Of a stretch of 64,000 nt of DNA, positions 54,284 through 63,247 are shown piece by piece; the stretch's first letter is position 1, and every line of letters begins with the position of its first letter. The translations under genes were made by a program, and so were the position numbers. Source of the DNA: Saprospiraceae bacterium UBA1994 (GTDB taxonomy: Bacteria > Bacteroidota > Bacteroidia > Chitinophagales > Saprospiraceae); contig DDCY01000029.1 in NCBI GenBank assembly GCA_002335865.1, positions 10,618 to 74,617 on the forward strand, given 5' to 3'. The notes under the pieces were generated by a model, which worked only from the letters and a program-made list of their open reading frames with translations, did not search any database and had not been told where the DNA came from.

Positions 54284-54913
54284 TTATATGGATATATCAT
54301 TGGCAGAGCTATAGCCTAGTCCTTCCCTGATTACTTCTATTTCGTCTCCAGTACAATCTAGAATTGTAGATTCCCCAATACTTCCTGGTCCAGCGTTTAT
54401 CATAATGTCCAATTCAGCACCGTAATCTTCTTCTATTTTTTCAGGATCGGTATAATAACCAGCTATATTATCCTTGTTGAGAGATGTAGTGATAAAAGGT
54501 TCATCCATAATCTCTAGTAACGATTGTATTATTTCGTTTCCCGAGATACGAATGCCTATTTCAGATTTGTTGTTTTTAAAGTATTTCTGGACAAATTTAT
54601 TGGCATTCAGAATGTAAACATATGGACCCGGACTATATCGCTTCATTGTCTTAAATACATCATTGCTATAGGACATCGTATAATTTGATACTTGTTTCAG
54701 ATCAGAGCAAATTACAGTCATCTTCGCTTGCTTTTCTTTCTTGCCAGTGATACGACATATTTTATCGATTCCTGCCTTGTTGGTCAGTTTACAGGCTATT
54801 GCATAGACGGTATCAGTAGGTATGACTACGATAGCACCAGAGTTGATTTCTTTGGCTATCATTTGTATTTCTCTTCTGTTAGGATTTTTGGTATGGAGGT
54901 GGAATGTTTTCAT
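54284..54913 (-). CDS. YrdC/Sua5-family protein (YciO-like threonylcarbamoyl-AMP synthase type)
   Basis: This 209-residue YrdC-fold protein has the N-terminal IVVIPTDTVYAIACKLTNK block and the basic phosphate/RNA-binding pattern (KICRITGKKEKQAKM). It then has SPGPYVYILNAN, EIGIRISG and PFITTSLNKDN. It lacks the Sua5 C-terminal domain, so it is of YrdC/YciO length. Family members make threonylcarbamoyl-adenylate for the t6A modification of tRNAs; the YciO branch is less well understood. It is monocistronic, and an in-frame open stretch follows its stop. Confidence 0.88.
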   Translation of the reverse strand: MKTFHLHTKNPNRREIQMIAKEINSGAIVVIPTDTVYAIACKLTNKAGIDKICRITGKKEKQAKMTVICSDLKQVSNYTMSYSNDVFKTMKRYSPGPYVYILNANKFVQKYFKNNKSEIGIRISGNEIIQSLLEIMDEPFITTSLNKDNIAGYYTDPEKIEEDYGAELDIMINAGPGSIGESTILDCTGDEIEVIREGLGYSSANDISI

Positions 54914-55030
54914 TCTTTTTCTATTTATATCTACAGAGTAGATGGTTCACTTAGTAGGCATATTGCCATGCTAATTCACTTCAATATGAAATCTTATTAA
55001 AAGTATGAAATCTTTCACTAAATAAATGAA

Positions 55031-55069
55031 ATATCACATTACATATTACAATAATATGCAATGTGATAT
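55031..55069 (-). terminator. Terminator of the amylase/porter operon
   Basis: A long hairpin has arms ATATCACATT-A-CATATT and AATATG-C-AATGTGATAT (one mismatch, five-base loop), followed on the minus strand by TTTCATTTATT. It lies 14 bases after the stop of the sugar porter gene. Confidence 0.8.
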
Positions 55070-55082
55070 TCGTCCTTAAGAA

Positions 55083-56468
55083 TTATATTTCTCCTTGATA
55101 CCTAATCGCATTAGGATTAGTAATCAATAAATTACTCAGTCCAGCGATAATAAGACAGATTCCAGCAAGCACCATAGCATTGATACTTGCCTCACCAATA
55201 AATGTTGTATATATCCAAGTAAGTCCAACTGCAGCAAGGATCTGAGGTAATACGATAAACATATTGAAGAGTCCCATGAAGAGCCCCATCTTATCTGCAT
55301 CAATAGCACTAGATAACATTGCATAGGGCATAGATAATATACTTCCCCAAGCGATACCTATGCAGGCGAAACAAATGTTCAGCATAGTCTCGTCTTTAGT
55401 GTATAGCATTAGTATAAAACCTAGTCCACCGACCACGAGAGATACTAGATGTGTCCATTTTCTATTGATTGTCATTCGACTAGCAATGATAGTAAGAACA
55501 AGAGCAAATATCATAGATGTTAAGCCATACATTCCCATAGCTGAGGATATCATATCGGATGCATTATTATAAGCAAGGTTTGCGGCGTCGTAAGCAGCGT
55601 TGTTACCATTTGTGCCAAAATCAAATGAGTCTTTGTTAGGTTTAGCAGCTCCGAATACATGCTCTGTTAATGCAGGGTTGGACATACTCCACATAGTAAA
55701 AAATCCAAACCAACTAAAGAACTGAACGACTCCAAGTTTTTTCATTATAGTAGGCATCGCCACTAAGTTTGTCATTATTTCTTTGACTCCATACGCGACA
55801 CCTGAAGTTTCTTCTTTTTCTTTTTCAAATTCTTCTATGTCCTCAGGAGGATATTCTTTGGTAGTAAGTATAGTGTAAAGTATTGCAAGGAAAAATATAA
55901 TACCTCCGATCAGAAATGATAGTTTAACATTATCGGGAATGACATTATCTGCAGCTACATTACTTACTCCAAGACCTGAAAGAAATTTGGGTAACTGACT
56001 AGCTACCCAAGTACCTATACCAATAATTAAAGTTTGAACTACAAAGCCGTATGACCTCTGTGAGTCAGGAAGCAAATCTGCAACTAATGCTCTAAAGGGC
56101 TCCATACTTATGTTGATAGAAGTATCTAACAGAAGTAAACTACCAACCGCTACCCAAAGAACTGGAGAGTATGGCATGAATACGAGTACAATAGATGCTA
56201 GGACCGCACCAATGAAAAAATAAGGCTTGCGCCGCCCCCAGGTGGTATTCCATGTTCTATCACTCATATATCCTATAATCGGTTGGACTACTAATCCAGC
56301 CAATGGAGCAAATATCCAAAGCATTGGAATATCGTTTTTAGCAGCTCCTAGAGTTTCAAAAATCCTAGACATAGAGCCACCTTGTAGTGCAAATCCAAAT
56401 TGAATTCCCAAAAATCCAAAACTCATGTTCCATATATTCCAAAAGGATAATTTAGGCTTCTTGTCCAT
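55083..56468 (-). CDS. MFS sugar transporter, SLC45-like
   Basis: This 461-residue inner-membrane transporter has about 12 transmembrane helices. The MFS loop motif is GYMSDRTWNTTWGRRKPYF (about 66-84), the form typical of SLC45/GPH-like disaccharide symporters. The gene follows an alpha-amylase gene by 47 bases. Pairs of this kind occur in maltose/maltodextrin loci of Bacteroidota, so maltose or malto-oligosaccharide uptake by proton symport is likely. Sucrose transport is an alternative known for the family. A strong terminator follows. Confidence 0.85.
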   Translation of the reverse strand: MDKKPKLSFWNIWNMSFGFLGIQFGFALQGGSMSRIFETLGAAKNDIPMLWIFAPLAGLVVQPIIGYMSDRTWNTTWGRRKPYFFIGAVLASIVLVFMPYSPVLWVAVGSLLLLDTSINISMEPFRALVADLLPDSQRSYGFVVQTLIIGIGTWVASQLPKFLSGLGVSNVAADNVIPDNVKLSFLIGGIIFFLAILYTILTTKEYPPEDIEEFEKEKEETSGVAYGVKEIMTNLVAMPTIMKKLGVVQFFSWFGFFTMWSMSNPALTEHVFGAAKPNKDSFDFGTNGNNAAYDAANLAYNNASDMISSAMGMYGLTSMIFALVLTIIASRMTINRKWTHLVSLVVGGLGFILMLYTKDETMLNICFACIGIAWGSILSMPYAMLSSAIDADKMGLFMGLFNMFIVLPQILAAVGLTWIYTTFIGEASINAMVLAGICLIIAGLSNLLITNPNAIRYQGEI

Positions 56469-56515
56469 TTTTTTGAGTTTTCTGTTAAGTAGTAATTTAG
56501 ATTTTATTGGATTTG

Positions 56516-57937
56516 TTACTTGCTATATACCTTATATTCCCAAGGCTTCATATTGACAGTCGTACCTTGCTTGATATTAGACTTGATTCCGGTAAATAGC
56601 TCACGCATTTGATCAATATCTCTTGTTAGATCAAATGTTTGGTTGTCCTTTGATAAGTTGATCATTACAATTACTTCGTTTCCATTCTTTTCTCGAGAGA
56701 AGGCAAATATGTTTTTGTGATCGGCTAGTTTGACTAGTTCTCCTCCATGAGGTCCATTCCATAGTGCTTCGTTATTGTGCTTGAGCATGTTGAGTTTTGT
56801 ATAAAAGTCAGCATACTTGTAATCTTTGAATCCAATATCATCTTTCTCAAAAAATTCTAACCTTCGATCTAGAGGCTCTTCTTGACCGCCATAGATTAAA
56901 GACATCCCATCAAATGTACTTACCAATACGGAGAACGCTTTATGGCTATCTTTCATTCTTTCAAACACAGTACCTGCCCAACTATTCTCATCATGGTTAG
57001 ATGTAAAATGCATTTTGATACCCTTCTTATACTCTTCACTATCTTTTGTTAACCAGGCATCTATGTCCTTGACATCTTTTTCTCCTTTGGCAATATCATT
57101 AGTTATGTGATGAAATTCCCATCCATAAGCCATATGAAAAAGTTCATTATTCATCTGTTCAGCGATTTCAGCTTCTGCAAGCAAAAATTGATTGTTATCG
57201 GCCTCAAGTATTTTGGTCTTAGCATCTTCCCAGAAGTCATTAGGTACATTATGCGCTACATCAAATCTAAATCCGTCAATCTTCTTATCTGAGACCCACA
57301 TGAGTAAATCGTTTATCATTGCAGCTCTCATTTCTTTGTTATCGTAATTGAGATCAGCCACATCTGTCCATCCCCAGGATTTGCCAGTCCCAGGATCTAT
57401 TGGGTCTATTACATTGCCATTGTTGTCTTGCGTATAGTACTCTTTATGATCTTTGAGCCAGATATGGTCCCAACCAGTATGATTAGGCACCCAATCGAGG
57501 ATGATTTTCATATCAAGATTGTGAGCTGCAGTTATTAGACTTTCCATGTCTTGCATCGATCCAAATTCTGGATTTACGTTTCGAAAGTCAGATACTGCAT
57601 AGTAGCTACCTAGTCCACCTTTTCTTTTCTCTATACTGATAGGGAAGATTGGCATGAGCCAAAGAATATCGACGCCCATTTTTTTCAGTCTTGGTAAATG
57701 ACTTGCAAATGCATTGAAAGTTCCTTCTGGAGTATACTGTCTGATATTGACTTCATAAATGTTGGCCGCTTTTGCCCAAGTAGGTAGTACAAATTCTTTG
57801 GCAACCTTCGTTTCAGTTTTGGCAGGTAGTGCCATATCGGTTTTACTAGTGTCGTTTTTACAGGAGACGAACAATAGTGAGCAGAATAATGCTGAGAAGA
57901 TTGCTGTTTTGCCTAGGGTCGATATCATTTTTATCAT
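56516..57937 (-). CDS. GH13 alpha-amylase lipoprotein
   Basis: This 473-residue alpha-glucan hydrolase has a lipoprotein signal (FVSC, Cys26). The GH13 catalytic set is complete: region I DWVPNH (about 148-153), nucleophile D226 in DGFRFDVAH, acid/base E255 in LLAEAEI, and transition-state D316 in TSNHDE. A short C-terminal beta domain follows (about 400-473). It should produce malto-oligosaccharides at the outer membrane or in the periplasm for the adjacent porter. The start could also be the ATG three codons later. Subfamily (endo-amylase versus neopullulanase-like) is not certain. Confidence 0.92.
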   Translation of the reverse strand: MIKMISTLGKTAIFSALFCSLLFVSCKNDTSKTDMALPAKTETKVAKEFVLPTWAKAANIYEVNIRQYTPEGTFNAFASHLPRLKKMGVDILWLMPIFPISIEKRKGGLGSYYAVSDFRNVNPEFGSMQDMESLITAAHNLDMKIILDWVPNHTGWDHIWLKDHKEYYTQDNNGNVIDPIDPGTGKSWGWTDVADLNYDNKEMRAAMINDLLMWVSDKKIDGFRFDVAHNVPNDFWEDAKTKILEADNNQFLLAEAEIAEQMNNELFHMAYGWEFHHITNDIAKGEKDVKDIDAWLTKDSEEYKKGIKMHFTSNHDENSWAGTVFERMKDSHKAFSVLVSTFDGMSLIYGGQEEPLDRRLEFFEKDDIGFKDYKYADFYTKLNMLKHNNEALWNGPHGGELVKLADHKNIFAFSREKNGNEVIVMINLSKDNQTFDLTRDIDQMRELFTGIKSNIKQGTTVNMKPWEYKVYSK

Positions 57938-58234
57938 TGGAATAAGATCTTTATGTATTTAATATTTAGCAGGATAATCTCACTTGGAAGCTATCCTCAG
58001 ACCAAAGTATAATATTATTTACATTCTCCTGTTGCTCTAAGTGCCCTATTTTATTTAGCTCACAGTGCAATCGTTACCAATCGTGTACTGTTATTGATTC
58101 GGCACATTCATATTTTGATTTATAGTTCCTGTCTATCTTTTTTTAATATTTTAACAAAGTTGTAACTTTACAAAAGCATATACCGTTCACTCTATAAACG
58201 TTATAAATATCTAATTACCATTAATATCCGAAAG

Positions 58235-58450
58235 ATGAAAAAATCAATAGTAAAAAAAACACTTTTTATTTGTTTGTTGGTGCTTAGTACTATATGCTTC
58301 TCATATCTTTTCTTCTATGGTACTGATTCAGTTTATGTAGCAAGTACTATAGATTACAATATTGATTTGCAAAGTAGCTCTATGAGTAATGTCAATGGCA
58401 TAAAGCATTTTATCGTTAAGATTTTGAAAATTATGATGCTAAAGTTCTAA
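58235..58450 (+). CDS. Possible small exported or membrane protein, maybe frameshifted
   Basis: This 71-codon frame starts MKKSIVKKTLFICLLVLST, a good signal peptide or anchor. The tail (GIKHFIVKILKIMMLKF) looks less natural than what the next frame would give: with one base added near 58420 it would read HFIVKDFENYDAKVLISY before a stop at 58459-58461. It may thus be a short real gene with a recent frameshift, or not a gene at all. No family is recognized. It converges with fmt. Confidence 0.3.
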   Translation: MKKSIVKKTLFICLLVLSTICFSYLFFYGTDSVYVASTIDYNIDLQSSSMSNVNGIKHFIVKILKIMMLKF

Positions 58451-58457
58451 TTTCGTA

Positions 58458-59393
58458 CTAACCTTCAGAAGCAATAAAAGCTTCATTCATCTTATACCCA
58501 TTTAGGAAAGACTTGATATCCATTCTTTTTTTACCCTGCAGTTTTACGTCATTGAGTATAATATATCCGTCTGATGCGGCTATTTTGATGTATCTCTTAT
58601 CGTCAGTTATGATCGTGCCAGCAGTTGCTATATTGTCTTCAAAGCTTCTTTCTGTATCAAACACTTTCATTTCTAGTCCATCCAAAGTCATCCAAGCTCC
58701 AGGATAAGGACAAAGCCCTCTTACGAAATTGTATATTTCATCTGATGATTTGTTAAAATCTATTTCACACGTCTCATGAAATATTTTTGGAGCCTTAGAT
58801 ACTTGGGATTCGTCTTGCGGAAAGGTTTGATAATCTGCACTAATTATACTCTTCACTGTCTTAAGTACCAAATTAGCACCTACTATCATCATCTTGTCAT
58901 GTACTGAGCCAGCATTGTCATCTTCTGTAATTTGCACCTTCTCTTGATAAATCAGATCTCCAGTATCTATAGCATGTTTTAGTTTGAAAGTCGTTACACC
59001 TGTATATTTATCTCCATTGATTACAGCCCAATTAATAGGTGCAGCACCCCTGTAGCGAGGTAGGAGAGAGCCATGTAGATTATATGTACCTAGCTTTGGC
59101 ATGTCCCAAACTACTACCGGCAGCATTCTAAATGCTACAACAAGTTGCAGATCAGCTTTATAGCTTGCTAGTTCTTCTAAAAATTCTGGATTCTTGAGAT
59201 TTTTGGGTTGTAAAACAGGGATTTCTTTGGATACAGCGTATTTCTTTATAGCGGATTCTATAAGTTTTTTACCACCTCGACCACCATATTTGTCAGTACT
59301 CGTAATTACAGCTATCACATTCAAGCCATTCTGAACTAGTATATCAAGAGAGGGTACTGCAAAATCTGGCGTACCCATGAAGATAATCCTCAT
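58458..59393 (-). CDS. fmt: Methionyl-tRNA formyltransferase
   Basis: This enzyme formylates initiator Met-tRNA using 10-formyltetrahydrofolate. From the ATG at 59393 (MRIIFMGTPDFAVPSL) it has 311 residues, the normal length; an in-frame ATG eight codons earlier is less likely. The catalytic set of the formyltransferase fold is intact: Asn and His in NLHGSLLPRYRGAAPINWA and Asp in AIDTGDL. The C-terminal OB-like tRNA-binding domain follows (about 205-311). It lies 42 bases after the OmpA-family gene and is probably in one transcript with it. Confidence 0.95.
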   Translation of the reverse strand: MRIIFMGTPDFAVPSLDILVQNGLNVIAVITSTDKYGGRGGKKLIESAIKKYAVSKEIPVLQPKNLKNPEFLEELASYKADLQLVVAFRMLPVVVWDMPKLGTYNLHGSLLPRYRGAAPINWAVINGDKYTGVTTFKLKHAIDTGDLIYQEKVQITEDDNAGSVHDKMMIVGANLVLKTVKSIISADYQTFPQDESQVSKAPKIFHETCEIDFNKSSDEIYNFVRGLCPYPGAWMTLDGLEMKVFDTERSFEDNIATAGTIITDDKRYIKIAASDGYIILNDVKLQGKKRMDIKSFLNGYKMNEAFIASEG

Positions 59394-59435
59394 AATGTTC
59401 TTTGTCTTTCTTTTCAATAGAATTTCTGAATCTGG

Positions 59436-61235
59436 CTATTGTATGCTTAATATTTTAACTTCTACTCGCTGGTTTTTACGCTTACCTAGCGTTGACCGAT
59501 CTTGCGTGATAGGTTCTCTTTTACCATATCCTTTGTAAGTAAGTCTATTCTCAGGTATGCCTTTTTCGTAAAGATAGTTTGCTACATTTCGAGCACGTTC
59601 GTTTGATAACTTGTCGCAGTATGCATTTGACGGTATAGTGTTGGTATGGCCACCTATTTCTATTATTACATTGTCATTTGCTCTTAAGAAGTCATAAACT
59701 TCATCCATTACTTCATAACTATCATCAGTAATACCACTGCTATCGGCAAGGAAATATAAGTTATTGATACGGAGTGTTTGACCTATTGTAAGCTGACTGG
59801 CATTTATAGTTGGAAATGATTTTGCTTTCTTGACCGAGAGTCCCTTTTTTATACTACAGCCATTTTGGTCCGTCACTGTTAGGATTAGTTGTCCAGCGGC
59901 TAACCTTGTTATTCTCATGCCTGTTTTACCATTATTCCATTTATAGCTTAACTCTCCAGAACCTCCAGAGACAGCAACCTCAATGACTCCATCTTTGGCT
60001 CCTTCACTACTTATACGTTGAGTTTCTACAACTGAGATTTCTATTTGGGCTGGTGAAGTAATTTCTACAGTTGAAATTACTTCTGTGTTGTTTTTATCTG
60101 TTACGGTTACAGTATATATACCTGCTTTGAGTTTATATGCACTTTTGCCAGATAGATCAGGATCGCTCCATACATATTTATATGGTTTTTTACCACCTGT
60201 TACTGTCAACCTGATGCTTGCATCTTCTTTGCCAGCGCAACTTATTTCTTTATTTATAACAGCCTCTGCGGCTAGTTGCTCATCAGCGATATCTGCAAAT
60301 ACGATTCTGAATAATCCAGAATTTTCCGTTCCGATCCAAATGTTATTATTTAAATCACACGCAAGACTAAGTGTACGCTTAGCAAGCATTCCAACCTCAG
60401 CACCATAAACTTCTATTTTTTCTATTTGTGGATCATATCTCACTAATATATTTGAGGCCATGTATAGTCTACCTTTACCGTCTAACACAAAGTCGTTGAC
60501 TGTACCTCGGAATAAACTTTCATCCAGACCTATAGGAAACTTACGGTTGTAATTGCTGATAAGCCACATATCATCCGTAGCTACCATCCACTGTCCTTCT
60601 TTATTATACCTAGAAAGTAATACATCATACCCCTTGTCTTCCGCATCCCAATCTCCATTTTTAATACGTACATAACCATTAGAGGTTCCTGCCCAAATTA
60701 CACCTTCATTATCTACTTGTATGAAGTTTATAGTGTTAGTCTTCAGCTTAGAGTTGCGTTCGGTAAATTGATTAAATCTATCGACTTTCGAATTGTATGT
60801 ATATATTCCTTTGTTTGTCGCTAACCAGACCTTAGCCCCTTGATAAGCAATATCATTTACTATAATGTTAGTCGCAGGCAGTTGGTGTTTTGTATTGTTG
60901 GTTATATTATATAATACATTCTTGCCAGCCGCCCAGATTTCTCCAGATCTACCTTCTACTAAAGTTTCAGTGTATTGACTTGAAATGTAAGGAGTGCTAC
61001 TAGAGGCATAGAGTTGGTATACTCCTTTGTTTGTAGCTGCCCATATTTTATTGCCTTTAGCAACAAGAATATCATTGATTTTAAGATCGGTAGGTAAGTG
61101 ATCATATTGAATGATTTCTGCATCTTTTTCAAGTCCAGTAGAATCAGTGTCTGTTATCTGAGCGACAAGCCTAGATAGTCCAATCATCAGTATAATTAAT
61201 CCCAGCAGAGCAGAGCGTAAAATAGTTAGACTCAT
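59436..61235 (-). CDS. Propeller-SprB-OmpA fusion protein of the cell envelope
   Basis: From the ATG at 61235 (signal peptide MSLTILRSALLGL, ending LVAQ) it has 599 residues; an ATG 11 codons earlier is also in frame. A beta-propeller of Reg_prop-like repeats (about 45-320: IWAATNKGVYQL, VWLATNKGIYTY, IWAGTSNGYVRI, IWIGTENSGLFRI) is followed by two SprB-type repeats (about 325-480: YKYVWSD, YKWNNGKTG). The OmpA peptidoglycan-binding domain (about 490-597) has GHTNTIPSNAYCDKLSNERA. The usual Asp of the OmpA GHTD motif is Asn here, while the arginine is kept. It should be anchored to peptidoglycan with a sensor-like or binding propeller. No kinase or DNA-binding part exists. It is upstream of fmt. 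Confidence 0.8.
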   Translation of the reverse strand: MSLTILRSALLGLIILMIGLSRLVAQITDTDSTGLEKDAEIIQYDHLPTDLKINDILVAKGNKIWAATNKGVYQLYASSSTPYISSQYTETLVEGRSGEIWAAGKNVLYNITNNTKHQLPATNIIVNDIAYQGAKVWLATNKGIYTYNSKVDRFNQFTERNSKLKTNTINFIQVDNEGVIWAGTSNGYVRIKNGDWDAEDKGYDVLLSRYNKEGQWMVATDDMWLISNYNRKFPIGLDESLFRGTVNDFVLDGKGRLYMASNILVRYDPQIEKIEVYGAEVGMLAKRTLSLACDLNNNIWIGTENSGLFRIVFADIADEQLAAEAVINKEISCAGKEDASIRLTVTGGKKPYKYVWSDPDLSGKSAYKLKAGIYTVTVTDKNNTEVISTVEITSPAQIEISVVETQRISSEGAKDGVIEVAVSGGSGELSYKWNNGKTGMRITRLAAGQLILTVTDQNGCSIKKGLSVKKAKSFPTINASQLTIGQTLRINNLYFLADSSGITDDSYEVMDEVYDFLRANDNVIIEIGGHTNTIPSNAYCDKLSNERARNVANYLYEKGIPENRLTYKGYGKREPITQDRSTLGKRKNQRVEVKILSIQ

Positions 61236-61404
61236 AGCGATAAAGTATTTGTTCGATATTGATAACATATCGATCTGAAATAAAAGTCGGCAAATGCACT
61301 TAAAATTTTGCTAAAAGACATGAAACCAAGATTGAAAAAAGCAAGTAATGCTAATATATCGATATGAAGGAAGTTTTTAGTGTGGTTTACAGGTATTTTT
61401 TATT

Positions 61405-61782
61405 CTAACCGCCACACTCTATCTTAAGTTTTTTTAATTGAGTGTTCCATAAGTCCATTTGAGAATCTACTTCGTCATCATCACAGAAATCAGTAATTTC
61501 TAGCACAGTTTCGTTAGTGACACCAGATTTATACATTCTGAACTCTAAATATTCACCTTCATCAGCGTCTTCCCATCTAAATCTTACTCTTTCTTCCTGG
61601 ATATCATCCAGCATTTCAGCATTTTCGTCTGCCCCATCCCAAGTAAATGTGAATACATCAGTATTGATATCAACACCATCACAAAACCATCTTACGAGGC
61701 ATGCAGGGGTCGTCAAGAATGTATATAGTATGGCTGGAGAAGCCCTAAAAATAAACTCCATTTCAAAAGAAACACGTTTCAT
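61405..61782 (-). CDS. START-like domain protein of Bacteroidota
   Basis: This 125-residue acidic protein has a START/AHSA1-type helix-grip fold: the N-terminal strand VSFEMEFIFRASPAILYTFL, then CLVRWFCDGVDI and TFTWDG. The C-terminal helix is SQMDLWNTQLKKLK. It matches a small, widespread Bacteroidota family of unknown function, often encoded near core genes. There is no signal peptide, so it is cytosolic. A hydrophobic ligand is possible but unproven. Confidence 0.75.
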   Translation of the reverse strand: MKRVSFEMEFIFRASPAILYTFLTTPACLVRWFCDGVDINTDVFTFTWDGADENAEMLDDIQEERVRFRWEDADEGEYLEFRMYKSGVTNETVLEITDFCDDDEVDSQMDLWNTQLKKLKIECGG

Positions 61783-62199
61783 TAAGTATTATTTTATATA
61801 TGTATAACATACTGAATGCTTTAAACCTATTAGTTTCATTCATACGTTGTAAACGCAATAAGAAATATTTTTTCCAATTATCAAAGGAATTGAACTTTTT
61901 TTGGTGAGATTAAATTAATAACTGTATTGAAGGCCGGTAAGCTTACGTTTTAAATGAATGAACTAACGTCAGTTGAATCTGATTTATATTAGTTGTACAT
62001 TTGCTTTTCTTTGAGATTTTAAATATGGTACGGTATTCGGAGAGGTATTTAGGAATAGACTATCAGATTAAAACAAAATGATTACAATAGTCTGAAAAAT
62101 GTCTTTTAAACCTATGAGACATCTATCATGTATATTGGATTATAATGCGAATTGATTATAAAACATAAAGGATAAACAACCTTACTATAAAATATTACT
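61783..62199. other. Intergenic region before the primary sigma gene
   Basis: These 417 AT-rich bases lie between divergent genes. No coding frame or clear structure was recognized. The length suggests a regulated rpoD promoter region, but no confident TAnnTTTG element could be placed. Confidence 0.45.
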
Positions 62200-63069
62200 A
62201 TGAGACAACTCAAGATTACTAAATCGATCACTAATCGTGAAAGCCAATCTTTAGAAAAATACTTGCAGGAAATCGGAAAAGTAGATCTCTTAACTCCAGA
62301 AGAGGAAGTAGATTTAGCTCAAAGAATTAAGAAAGGTGATCAGCTAGCTCTTGAGCAGTTAACTAAAGCCAACTTAAGATTCGTAGTCTCTGTAGCCAAA
62401 CAATATCAAAACCAAGGTTTATCTCTCTCAGATCTTATTAATGAAGGTAACCTTGGACTTATTAAGGCTGCTCAGAGATTTGATGAAACGAGAGGTTTCA
62501 AATTTATTTCTTACGCCGTGTGGTGGATTAGACAATCGATACTGCAAGCATTAGCAGAGCAGTCTCGTATTGTAAGACTTCCACTTAACAAAGTGGGATC
62601 ACTTAACAAAATCAATAGAGCATTCTCAGAACTTGAACAAGAGTTTGAAAGAGAGCCTTCTTCAGATGAATTAGCAGAATTGCTTGAGATCCCTACGGAA
62701 GAAGTAGAGACAACACTAGGTGTAGCAGCTAGACACGTATCCATGGATGCACCTTTCGTTGATGGAGAAGATAACTCTTTATTAGATGTATTGGAAAATA
62801 GTAAAACTGACAAAACTGATAAAGCGTTAGAGTATAATATGTCTCTACGTACTGAGATTGAAAGATCATTAAGTACACTTACTGAACGTCAATGTGATGT
62901 AATAAAGTTATATTTCGGTATTGGAGTAGAGCATCCATTATCATTAGAGGATATCGGTGAGAGATTTGGGCTTACTAGAGAGAGAGTAAGACAAATCAAG
63001 GATAAAGCTATCAATAAGTTAAGATCAGCAAGTAGATCAAAATTATTGAAGAACTACTTAGGTGTGTAA
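62200..63069 (+). CDS. rpoD: Primary RNA polymerase sigma factor (RpoD/SigA, short Bacteroidota type)
   Basis: This 289-residue sigma-70 factor directs housekeeping transcription. It has region 1.2 (SLEKYLQEIGKVDLLTPEEE) and region 2 (about 55-125: GNLGLIKAAQRFDETRGFKF, YAVWWIRQSI). Region 3 spans about 135-205, and region 4 about 225-285 (LSLEDIGERFGLTRERVRQI). It lacks region 1.1 and the non-conserved insert, as the primary sigma of Bacteroidota does. That phylum's sigma recognizes TAnnTTTG promoters, several of which are in this window. A terminator follows. Confidence 0.95.
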   Translation: MRQLKITKSITNRESQSLEKYLQEIGKVDLLTPEEEVDLAQRIKKGDQLALEQLTKANLRFVVSVAKQYQNQGLSLSDLINEGNLGLIKAAQRFDETRGFKFISYAVWWIRQSILQALAEQSRIVRLPLNKVGSLNKINRAFSELEQEFEREPSSDELAELLEIPTEEVETTLGVAARHVSMDAPFVDGEDNSLLDVLENSKTDKTDKALEYNMSLRTEIERSLSTLTERQCDVIKLYFGIGVEHPLSLEDIGERFGLTRERVRQIKDKAINKLRSASRSKLLKNYLGV

Positions 63070-63101
63070 TTAGACTAAATACTATTAAAAGATTAGAGAA
63101 C

Positions 63102-63140
63102 AGAGAGCTATTTCGTTTGAGATGGCTCTCTTTCTTTTTA
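63102..63140 (+). terminator. Terminator after rpoD
   Basis: A seven-base stem AGAGAGC / GCTCTCT (63102-63108 and 63125-63131) is followed by TTCTTTTTAC. It lies about 30 bases after the rpoD stop. Confidence 0.8.
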
Positions 63141-63247
63141 CAAAAGACTCTAGTTCATCATTATTTCCACACATTTCATCGATAATAGGACTAGTTTGAC
63201 TGTTTTAGTGCTCAAATTAGTAGTCTAGGAAAAATCAAATATGCACT

